Part shown: positions 35,306-42,122 of the stretch, piece after piece
Layout: each line of letters starts with the position of its first letter
How positions within the stretch are numbered: the stretch's first letter is position 1
Origin: an uncultured Paracoccaceae bacterium
GTDB lineage: Bacteria; Pseudomonadota; Alphaproteobacteria; Rhodobacterales; Rhodobacteraceae
Assembly: GCA_947489445.1 (NCBI GenBank)
Contig: CANLDN010000001.1
Location: 1,054,001-1,118,000, forward strand
DNA: 64,000 nt
Direction of reading: 5' to 3'
Position numbers and translations under genes: made by a program
The notes under the pieces: model-generated
The model's database searches: none
Told to the model about the DNA's origin: nothing
Seen by the model: only the letters and a program-made list of their open reading frames with translations

Positions 35306-37036
35306 CTAGTCAGTGAACCGCTTAATCGCTTGGATTAATTCAGTTTCTTTATTTTTTTGGGTAATTCTGAAGCGGGCCTTTTGCACTTCAACATTTGAGA
35401 ACTCTGGGTCCCGTGTAATCAGATCTTCATAAACGCTAACTGCGTCCTCTTCGCGGCCTGCTTTGGCCAGATTAACCAAAAGGTAGCGCATTGCAGCGGC
35501 AAATTTCGGCTGCTTTTTCAACGCATTCTGGCTGGCGATGATGGCTTGCGGATGATTTCCCAGCATAGTTGAGGTCATGGCCAGCGTAGTGTCGTAACTG
35601 TAGCTGATCGGGCTATAGCTGCCTAGATACACCGCCCGCTGTGCCGCCTTGTGGGCGGCTTCATATTCACCAGTATACAGCTTGTGCAATGCATAGTGAT
35701 CCCAGACGAATGCCTGATTTTGGTTGAGTTTAAGTGCACGTTCCAGCAGATCGCTGGCAAGGCTATGATCCAAAAAAACATAACCTACAGTATGTGCCAA
35801 GCAGGCGAGCGAAATTGCGTTGAATGGGTTTTGACTAAGCGCCTCACGCGCGAGCTGATCAGTTTCGGCAACGGAATCGGAGTTAAGTAAGCCCAAGTTT
35901 TCGCCGACCTTGAAACTGGCTGCATAGGTCCTCAGGGCGGAAAACAAGGCACCGTTATTTCCACTGCGTTCGTGCTGTAGCAACTTTTCAGCATTTTCCA
36001 GTGCCATCCTGTCGAGACGAAACATCATGTTAAGTGCCGCGTATCCCGCCACCAACGGTCGTGGTTCGGAGGGATTTTCCGCAGGCGGTCTTTGCTCCAT
36101 GCTCCTCGACAAGCGATCAACGTTTTGAGTTACAAAACCCGAGAGTACATAGCTGTCCCAATTCAACGCCTCGTCCACAGAGGTTTGAATGGACTGGCTC
36201 CATTCCAGCGACATGTTTGCGGCGTGATAAAAGAAAAAAGTGAGTGTCAGCGACTGTCGTATTTGAAGAGCGCGCACACGGACAAAATAGTCAGTATTGC
36301 TGGCACCGATCAACCCGTCGGAGTGGCCGCTGGTGTCACGCAGGTCAAATACATCGATTGGATGCAGCTCTCGTAGGTTCTTGACGATCCCTTCCAAGAG
36401 GTGGTCCGCCACGAAGGTCGTGCTTTCGTCACATCCCTGCTGAATGTTGGGCAATATCCCAAGAAAAATACGTGCCTCTGGTGTGGGCACCAGAGCCGAG
36501 GCTTGGGGTGGTGGAGAGGGCAGTGCCGCTGCGACAAACGGTTCGCTGGCGAGACGTTTAAAAAGCTTATCGGATTTATCCATCCAATTTTGCCGCTCAA
36601 GCAGAAGCCAATCCTCAAACTCTTCGTCTTGGACATCAATGCCTTCGAGCAGTTCAGTTTCGGGCAGAACAGAAAGTGTCGCCAACTGCGAAGGATTTCG
36701 TTCTACCTCATGATAATCGATCCAAAGAGAGTTTTGCTGGAGTGTGATCGAATGGCGGTCGACCTGTATCACGGCATCAAACAGCCAACCAAGGTCGCGG
36801 CGCAGCTCAAAAATAACCTGACGGAGACTCGTCGATGATTTGCGTTCGCAGCTTTCGCTCCACAGTTTATCCCGCAGCCAAACCCGCGTACGTTGCCGGC
36901 GCGGCGCAAGTGCCAGCAGTGCCATCAACGCGCATGCTTTCTTGCTCCGCGGTGTAAACGAAGCACCAGAGGCGTCGGTGAGTTCCAGCGGACCGATTAG
37001 AAATAGCTTTGCAACAAAATGATTTGTACCAGTCAT
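35306..37036 (-). CDS. BTAD-type transcriptional activator with TPR-like C-terminus
   Basis: A 576-aa cytoplasmic regulator from ATG 37036; the frame continues to a TTG at 37228, adding 64 residues of no recognisable domain, and neither start has a good ribosome site. An OmpR-type winged helix covers about residues 8-95 (LFLIGPLELTDASG, then KACALMALLAL, then SLRQVIFELRRDL). A bacterial transcriptional activation domain (to about 180) with ELLEGIDVQDEEFEDWL follows. A middle part resembles those of CadC/adenylate-cyclase-like regulators (ARIFLGILPN). The C-terminal 220 residues are TPR-like helices (NPFNAISLACLAHTVG, LKLNQNQAFVWDHYALHKL). Likely controls the protease/peptide genes around it. 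Confidence 0.8.
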   Translation of the reverse strand: MTGTNHFVAKLFLIGPLELTDASGASFTPRSKKACALMALLALAPRRQRTRVWLRDKLWSESCERKSSTSLRQVIFELRRDLGWLFDAVIQVDRHSITLQQNSLWIDYHEVERNPSQLATLSVLPETELLEGIDVQDEEFEDWLLLERQNWMDKSDKLFKRLASEPFVAAALPSPPPQASALVPTPEARIFLGILPNIQQGCDESTTFVADHLLEGIVKNLRELHPIDVFDLRDTSGHSDGLIGASNTDYFVRVRALQIRQSLTLTFFFYHAANMSLEWSQSIQTSVDEALNWDSYVLSGFVTQNVDRLSRSMEQRPPAENPSEPRPLVAGYAALNMMFRLDRMALENAEKLLQHERSGNNGALFSALRTYAASFKVGENLGLLNSDSVAETDQLAREALSQNPFNAISLACLAHTVGYVFLDHSLASDLLERALKLNQNQAFVWDHYALHKLYTGEYEAAHKAAQRAVYLGSYSPISYSYDTTLAMTSTMLGNHPQAIIASQNALKKQPKFAAAMRYLLVNLAKAGREEDAVSVYEDLITRDPEFSNVEVQKARFRITQKNKETELIQAIKRFTD

Positions 37037-37448
37037 GTTTGAAGCATGCCCAGAAAGAGGCGCATTTGGAAGGGATTTGGGCAGAGAGCTTGTGGCAAAT
37101 GACACGGCGACGTCCCCATCGGAAGACTTGGAGTACCGCCGCGACGAGCGCGTACCAGCTACATAAAGTTTTTTGGGTTCAAAGGCTTCGGTAATCAAAT
37201 GTGTTTTCCACTTCCCCTCCAAATGCAAGAATCAGCATGGAAAACCGAGCGTTAGTAAATCGTTAAGCAAATAGCGTCGCTATCGTTAGTGATCTGGCAT
37301 CATACTGTTGATGGTCTGACGGAAGGCACCACAAGAATTGACCTAGCGTCAATTTATCATGGGTTTTCGTTATGATTTGGCCGTAAATCGCGCTGACAGA
37401 TCGGTAACGCGCGTTTGTCAGTCTCTCCCAATTATATTGGGGAAAATT
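37037..37448. other. Divergent regulatory gap between the two island regulators
   Basis: 412 bases if the BTAD gene starts at 37036 (220 if at 37228). The right half is AT-rich and carries the inverted repeat at 37336-37354. No further gene is supported. Confidence 0.45.
37336..37354. promoter_or_regulatory. Perfect 7-5-7 inverted repeat before the LuxR-type gene
   Basis: AATTGAC (37336-37342) and GTCAATT (37348-37354) flank CTAGC. It lies 95 bases before the LuxR-type start, in the divergent gap, as expected for a dimeric regulator's operator. Confidence 0.45.
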
Positions 37449-38126
37449 ATGTTAAAGACAGTTATTGTATCTAAGAATTCTTTTTTTTTGCATACTTTGG
37501 CGTCGGTGTTGGATGCCGCGAGTTTCAAGATTGTCATGCAAGTCGACGATCTAGACGTTTTCGAGAAAGCCCGATCAGCGCGGGCAAGAGATATCGATGT
37601 TATCGTAATCGAAGACGCAGAGGCTGCATCAGATCGTATCCTTGCCAAGCTCGCCGCCCTGCACCGACGTAGACCGGTGATGAAATCATTATTGGTTGTA
37701 CCTAATTTTGATGCGGCTTTTTTATCAAAGATGTTTGAAAGCGGTTGCTCGGGTTGTCTGCCGTCCAACGTCCCACTGAATGCTATCGCGCCCTACCTTC
37801 GGCTTGCCGCGGACGGGCAGCGTATCTTGCCAGACGGTGCGGCCGATCTTTTGCAGCAATTGGTGCTTGAAACCACACCGCCGGCAGACGCTACCGCGCT
37901 AAGATCGCGACTAACGGAACGGGAAACCTGCGTGCTCAGCCATCTCTTGCGTGGCGCGCCCAATAAGTTGATTGCCTCAAAGCTACATGTGCCGCTGACC
38001 ACTGTTAAGGCCGACTTGAAGTCAATCATGCGAAAAACCGGAGCACAAAACAGAACTGCCTTGGCTGTCTCAGCTGTAAAGATAGGTTTCTTCGGGTCGA
38101 CTGGACAAGTGCTTAGCATTGGTTGA
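37449..38126 (+). CDS. LuxR/NarL-type regulator with degenerate receiver domain
   Basis: A 225-aa protein from ATG 37449 with GGGGAAA just upstream. Residues 1-120 have the receiver fold pattern but not its chemistry: the acidic pair after beta-1 is replaced (TVIVSKNS), the phospho-accepting position after DVIVI is Glu55, followed by Asp56, and the beta-5 Lys is lost (GCLPSN). The C-terminal HTH is intact (LTERETCVLSHLLRGAPNKLIASKLHVPLTTVKADLKSIMRKT). It probably works without phosphorylation. Nine consecutive T at 37481-37489 fall in codons 11-14. Divergent from the BTAD gene and convergent with the protease/peptide operon. Confidence 0.83.
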   Translation: MLKTVIVSKNSFFLHTLASVLDAASFKIVMQVDDLDVFEKARSARARDIDVIVIEDAEAASDRILAKLAALHRRRPVMKSLLVVPNFDAAFLSKMFESGCSGCLPSNVPLNAIAPYLRLAADGQRILPDGAADLLQQLVLETTPPADATALRSRLTERETCVLSHLLRGAPNKLIASKLHVPLTTVKADLKSIMRKTGAQNRTALAVSAVKIGFFGSTGQVLSIG

Positions 38127-38131
38127 CACAA

Positions 38132-38161
38132 AGCCGCCGGGAAATACGCGTCCCGGCGGCT
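38132..38161. terminator. Strong bidirectional hairpin between convergent genes
   Basis: Perfect 11-base arms (38132-38142 and 38151-38161, AGCCGCCGGGA/TCCCGGCGGCT) with an 8-base loop. It lies 6 bases after the LuxR-type stop and 23 bases from the subtilase stop, followed by T-rich GGCATCTTCTTT on the plus strand. Confidence 0.7.
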
Positions 38162-38183
38162 GGCATCTTCTTTCCTGAAGCGA

Positions 38184-39863
38184 TCAGGCTCTCTCTTTTA
38201 TTGCCTTGGCCGCTTCCAGCGCCCTGCGGATTAGGTCGGCGACTGTGTCCAACCCTTCTTCGGGTTGTGGCGTCGGACTCGGCGCAGGCTGTTGTGCATC
38301 TCCACCGTCAGTTCCAGGATCAGTTGTCGGGTGCAAGATCGGCATACCGCTACCCTGCAATTCAGCAGGCAACCCCAAAGGCTTGCTGATGCTCAACACC
38401 TTTTGAAACAGGGCTTCAGAGCGCATATCGTTACGCGGCATACTTTGAATATTCGCGTTTTGCGCCAAGAGCACCGCAGCGACGCCAGCAATATGAGGCG
38501 ACGCCATAGAAGTCCCATCATAGCTGGCAAAGCTGGGACCGGGCACGGTCGAGATCACGGCAACACCGGGGCCGCAAACGTCAATCTCCGGGCCGCGGCA
38601 CGTGAAGCGTGCAGCAAAGTAGTTGCCATCCGCGCTGGTATGCTCTGTCACGTGTCGGCTGTGAAAACTGTCTTCCGGGAATGTTCCGAACTTGCCGATT
38701 GCGGCGACTGCCATTACCTCCTCAAAGGCAGCGGGATACATCACCGGCCCGCCGCTATTGCCAGCAGCGGCAACAAGCAAGATCCCTGCGGCTCGCGCGG
38801 CCTGAATCCGCTGCTGCAACAAGTCGCTTTTGTTTGCACCTCCAAGCGACATGTTGACCACATCGACTTGCATCTCGATCGCAGCGTCGATCGCTGCCAT
38901 CAGCTTTGAGATGCTTGCACCCGGGAAAACACGCAGCGGGAAGATATCCACCTTATCAGCAACCCCACGCATCCCGACGGCGTTGTTAATTGCCCCAATG
39001 GTACCCGCAACATGACTGCCATGGCCGCTGTCGTCACTTTTCCAATCTTCGTTCGGATCGCCACCTTCCGCGAACCCGCGCCCGCCTGCAGCCTTCACAT
39101 CTGGGTGCCCATCTGCAAATCCGCTATCAACGACGGCAACGCGCACACGATCACCGTCAGGCATGATAGTATTGCCGATCGTCTGGTTGCCCCAAAGATC
39201 GGCCTGTGGCCCATCAAGGTTCGCGGGCAAAGCAGTGACGCGGACGACGTTATCCCTTGCGGCCAAAGCAGGCGCATCGATCAAGCGGCTCCAATACCCG
39301 CGGGAGGGCTTCAAGCGCAGTTCTGTCAGGCTGTCGAGCGTTTCACCAAAGAGTTTCAGGGTCACCTTGCCCTGCGCATTTGTCATCTGCGTGTCAGACC
39401 AAAGTTCACCTGACAGGTCCACGCGAACACCCGGAACCGGGGCGTCATTTTCATCAACGACCTTCAACGCAACCTTGATTTCGTTGTTTTGCGGCGACAA
39501 CGCAGGCGCCTGACTCATTTCAAATGCACCGACAAGGCCAAACATCTGCAGGTCGTGATCTTCCTCGATGATCAATGCGGCACCGTGCTCCTCCCGGAGC
39601 TCTTTGACATGGTCGTTGGTCAATTCAACGTTAAGTGCATGAATTGCGCCTGTGCCAGGATCGCGCATCTCTTCAAAGGCCAGAGGGTCGGCATTGGCTT
39701 GGCCGTCGACATCCATGGCCGAGAATGCTTGCTGCCGCGCTGTCAATTTGGCGCTTAACGCTTCCAGGTCCACCTCATCCACATTAGCGGGCGTAATCGT
39801 GGGTTTGCCAATAATGAATTTCTTGGTCTTTTTCTGATCATTTTTAGATGTGACTTCGGGCAT
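38184..39863 (-). CDS. Subtilisin-like serine protease (S8) with Ig-like insert, no signal peptide
   Basis: A 559-aa protease with an excellent ribosome site (GGAGGAGG) before ATG 39863. Residues 1-125 are a charged pro-region-like part. Residues 126-190 look like a carboxypeptidase-regulatory/Ig-like beta domain (VALKVVDENDAPVPGVRVDLSG). The S8 domain spans 225-475 with Asp246 (VVDSGFADGHPD), His281 (GHGSHVAGT), Asn369 (AAAGNSGG) and Ser452 (DGTSMASPHIAG). A Pro-rich stretch and a final helix (DLIRRALEAAKAIKERA) end the protein. There is no signal peptide. It follows the 91-aa gene by 15 bases and is the closest candidate for processing the 138-aa protein. Confidence 0.92.
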   Translation of the reverse strand: MPEVTSKNDQKKTKKFIIGKPTITPANVDEVDLEALSAKLTARQQAFSAMDVDGQANADPLAFEEMRDPGTGAIHALNVELTNDHVKELREEHGAALIIEEDHDLQMFGLVGAFEMSQAPALSPQNNEIKVALKVVDENDAPVPGVRVDLSGELWSDTQMTNAQGKVTLKLFGETLDSLTELRLKPSRGYWSRLIDAPALAARDNVVRVTALPANLDGPQADLWGNQTIGNTIMPDGDRVRVAVVDSGFADGHPDVKAAGGRGFAEGGDPNEDWKSDDSGHGSHVAGTIGAINNAVGMRGVADKVDIFPLRVFPGASISKLMAAIDAAIEMQVDVVNMSLGGANKSDLLQQRIQAARAAGILLVAAAGNSGGPVMYPAAFEEVMAVAAIGKFGTFPEDSFHSRHVTEHTSADGNYFAARFTCRGPEIDVCGPGVAVISTVPGPSFASYDGTSMASPHIAGVAAVLLAQNANIQSMPRNDMRSEALFQKVLSISKPLGLPAELQGSGMPILHPTTDPGTDGGDAQQPAPSPTPQPEEGLDTVADLIRRALEAAKAIKERA

Positions 39864-39878
39864 CGTCCTCCTCCTTTC

Positions 39879-40154
39879 TTATTGCAATTTTGTGTTGATC
39901 TCAGCGAGTTCCATCGCGACACGCTCAAGGCGTTGCGCAAGACTTTGCACCTGCTCGCGCAAGTCGACGGCAGAACTGCTGGATTTTTCCATAAGTGTGG
40001 CAGCTGTTTCAGCACTCGCTTCAAGCTGGGTGATTAATGTGTCAATTGAAGCCTCCGTACCGAGCAAATCAGCTTCACCCTCATCGGCATTTGCAAATTC
40101 GTTGAAGAAATCCTCGATCTCTTCGAGATCGCTGCGGGTCAAGGAACGGGTCAT
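39879..40154 (-). CDS. Small acidic coiled-coil protein, unrecognised
   Basis: A 91-aa protein with AGGA seven bases before ATG 40154. The N-terminal 35 residues are acidic (TRSDLEEIEDFFNEF, then DEGEADLL). Residues 40-90 read as amphipathic helix or coiled coil (LITQLEASAETAATLME, then LREQVQSLAQRLERVAMEL). No cysteine, signal peptide or known family. It lies between the terminator after the 138-aa gene and the subtilase gene and is clearly co-transcribed with the protease. Its N-terminal pattern T-x2-[DE]-L-x-E-[IM]-E resembles that of the 138-aa protein. It could be an adaptor, chaperone or immunity factor, or a second substrate. Confidence 0.7.
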   Translation of the reverse strand: MTRSLTRSDLEEIEDFFNEFANADEGEADLLGTEASIDTLITQLEASAETAATLMEKSSSSAVDLREQVQSLAQRLERVAMELAEINTKLQ

Positions 40155-40171
40155 GGGAATATCCTAAGTTA

Positions 40172-40212
40172 AAAAACGCGCGAGACCTTGTGGGAGGACA
40201 AGCTCCCGCGCC
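40172..40212 (-). terminator. Intrinsic terminator directly after the 138-aa gene
   Basis: In minus-strand RNA, GCGCGGGA-G-CUUGU pairs with ACAAG-G-UCUCGCGC (arms within 40179-40212, one G-U pair and one mismatch, loop CCUCCC). Six U (40177-40172) follow. It starts 10 bases past the stop of the 138-aa gene and would make that gene's transcript dominant over the downstream two. Confidence 0.8.
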
Positions 40213-40221
40213 GATGTCGGC

Positions 40222-40638
40222 TTACTTCTTTGTGCAAGCCCGGATGCAGCGATATGCATCATAAGCCGCCCGAATTGCCGATGCATATTTTTTGGCCTTG
40301 AAGTAACGAACGGCCTTCAGGACTTTTGGCATGCACTTCGCGCATTTGCCGTAGCGACGAACCAGACGAACAATCGTGGCGATCAGCTTTTTTGCCTTGT
40401 TGCGCAGGAAGTTCCCGATGAACTGAACATCGTAGTCATTGTCGGCCATTTCAGCGATCGACGCTGTGTCGAAGTCCAAGTCGCTGATGCCTGCAGCATC
40501 AAGCTCCGCGTCAAGTTCGGCAAATGCTTCACCAAACTCGCTGTCCATCTCTTCAAGGCCCATCGCGCCAAATTCGGCATCCATTGCTGCAAATTCAGCT
40601 TCCATTTCTTGCAATTCGGCTTGGGTATAATCAGACAT
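40222..40638 (-). CDS. Candidate peptide precursor: acidic leader, cationic Cys-containing core
   Basis: A 138-aa protein with AGGA before ATG 40638. By count, residues 1-72 hold 23 Asp/Glu and no Lys/Arg. Residues 73-138 hold 20 Lys/Arg and one Asp. The basic half has four cysteines in two pairs (C99-x2-C102, C131-x3-C135) and amphipathic helix patterns (FLRNKAKKLIATIVRLVRRY; LKAVRYFKAKKYASAI). The layout of an acidic N-terminus masking a disulfide-capable cationic C-terminus recalls antimicrobial peptide precursors. No signal peptide is visible. It is followed by a terminator, then a coiled-coil gene and a subtilase, consistent with a made-in-excess substrate. I recognise no family; function is inference. 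An alternative is a nucleic-acid-binding protein with an acidic mask. Confidence 0.78.
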   Translation of the reverse strand: MSDYTQAELQEMEAEFAAMDAEFGAMGLEEMDSEFGEAFAELDAELDAAGISDLDFDTASIAEMADNDYDVQFIGNFLRNKAKKLIATIVRLVRRYGKCAKCMPKVLKAVRYFKAKKYASAIRAAYDAYRCIRACTKK

Positions 40639-40734
40639 TTCTAATTCCTTTGTCGGTTTGAAAATATGCCATTAATTGGCAAGCCCTTTCTGACGTGGAC
40701 AAAGGAGTAATGGTGCTCTCTTTCGAGAATTCCG

Positions 40735-40750
40735 GCTCTCTTAAGAGAGC
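40735..40750. promoter_or_regulatory. Perfect 16-base palindrome upstream of the 138-aa gene
   Basis: GCTCTCTTAAGAGAGC lies 97 bases before ATG 40638, in the 256-base gap shared with the end of the LacI gene. It is a likely operator or a promoter-proximal structure for the peptide operon. Confidence 0.45.
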
Positions 40751-40894
40751 GTCGATCAAGCTGCGGCTTGGTCCACTTGGTTGCGCGAAGTGCGTCAAAA
40801 CATGTGCGTTCAATCAGAAGTCAAACACCGCACATCGAAGCCAGCTAATAGCCAACAAACCGGACGCACGCATGTTTTCAGTTATGGATATTTG

Positions 40895-41920
40895 TCATTT
40901 TTGTCCGACCGGGCCGAGCGTTTCCCGGAAGACAGGTGCCGTCGGTAATTCATGTGGCACTATAGGCCTGCCATCTTTGATCAGGCCAGCCAACGCGATG
41001 GCCGCACAGCGCCCCATTTCCCTGTGTGGCACATGAACAGTCGTCAGTGCAGGATAGGTGATTTGGGCTAACTCGATATCATCAAAACCAATGATTGAAA
41101 CATCCGCCGGAACCTTGATGCCGACCTCTCTTGCACGGCGCAGGGCACCGACAGCCAAGACATCGTTGCCACAAAAGATTGCAGTTGGCCGGATAGGTTG
41201 TTGCATCAGTTTGGCAAAGGCTTCTGCCCCATCATCTACACCATAAGCCGCTTCGATAAATTGTAGCGCGTCATCACCAAGGCCTGCGTCAGCCATGGCA
41301 TCCTGAAGGCCGAGATGACGAGCCATCGCCCGATCGTTATGCGCGGTAGGTGCCGATATTAATGCCAATCTGCGGTGACCCAAACCAATCACTTTGGCCC
41401 CCATTTGCTGCATGGCGGTCCTGTTATTGAAACCAACGGAAGGGCGTTTTGATGCGGGATCAAACGCCCATGTCACCAATGCGGGGACGCCTTGCTTTGC
41501 GAGGAAACGATAGATATCCGGATCGCGATCGTGTCCAATGAGCAGCAACGCATCCGCGCCGCGCGCAACAAGAGCTCGAATTTGCTCCTCTTCGACGTCA
41601 GGTTGGTAGGACGTACTGGCCACCAGCATGGTGAAACCGTGTCGCCGCAATTCTTCCTGAAACGCCTGTAGCCCACGCGCAAAAACTGCGTTTTCCATCG
41701 TGGGAATAACTGCGCCTATCGTGTTCGTCCGCCGTGCGGCCATCGCCCGGGCACCAAAGTTTGGCGAATATCCCAATTCCTGAACGGCAAGCATAACTTT
41801 TTCGCGGGTACGATTGGCGACTTGATCGGGGAAATTCAAACAGCGCGATACCGTTGCGGTCGAAACACCCGCGCTTTCCGCGACATCAAGAAGCGTCGGA
41901 ATAGATCCTCTTTCAGTCAT
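40895..41920 (-). CDS. LacI-family transcriptional regulator
   Basis: A 341-aa repressor from ATG 41920 (GGACAGGT upstream). The N-terminal HTH is standard (PTLLDVAESAGVSTATVSRCLNFPDQV, then the hinge helix GYSPNFGARAMA). The sugar-binding-protein-like domain follows (TIGAVIPTMENAVFARGLQ, FCGNDVLAVGALRRARE, DVSIIGFDDIELAQITYPALTTV). It is divergent from the sulfonate degradation genes, and the gap holds two matching palindromes, so it probably represses that operon and perhaps itself. The effector is likely a C3 sulfonate intermediate (inferred). Confidence 0.93.
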   Translation of the reverse strand: MTERGSIPTLLDVAESAGVSTATVSRCLNFPDQVANRTREKVMLAVQELGYSPNFGARAMAARRTNTIGAVIPTMENAVFARGLQAFQEELRRHGFTMLVASTSYQPDVEEEQIRALVARGADALLLIGHDRDPDIYRFLAKQGVPALVTWAFDPASKRPSVGFNNRTAMQQMGAKVIGLGHRRLALISAPTAHNDRAMARHLGLQDAMADAGLGDDALQFIEAAYGVDDGAEAFAKLMQQPIRPTAIFCGNDVLAVGALRRAREVGIKVPADVSIIGFDDIELAQITYPALTTVHVPHREMGRCAAIALAGLIKDGRPIVPHELPTAPVFRETLGPVGQK

Positions 41921-41974
41921 ACCTGTCCCGGCGGCTGCCATCTGATGTCCCAATAGCAAACCATGTAGCACGAA

Positions 41975-42013
41975 ATGTAAAGGCTTGCATTGCGCAAATG
42001 TAATGGCTTACAT
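41975..42013. promoter_or_regulatory. Two LacI-type operators
   Basis: ATGTAAAGGCTTGCAT (41975-41990) and ATGTAATGGCTTACAT (41998-42013) are copies of one palindrome; the second is perfect (6-4-6), the first has one mismatch. Their centres are 23 bases apart, about two helical turns, between the LacI gene and the first sulfonate gene. Confidence 0.75.
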
Positions 42014-42122
42014 GAATGCGAAACTGATGTGGCGCATCGGGGAGCGGGCATGTATCCGGTCATATGCCTTTTTTCGATTTCGCTGCGGTGGTTCTGGTTA
42101 TCTGAAAGTAGGCAGGTCTGAT

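Noticed and set aside
40735..40750. Palindrome as an insertion-sequence end or attachment site
   Set aside because: No transposase, integrase or second copy was noticed in the window; an operator is the simpler reading.
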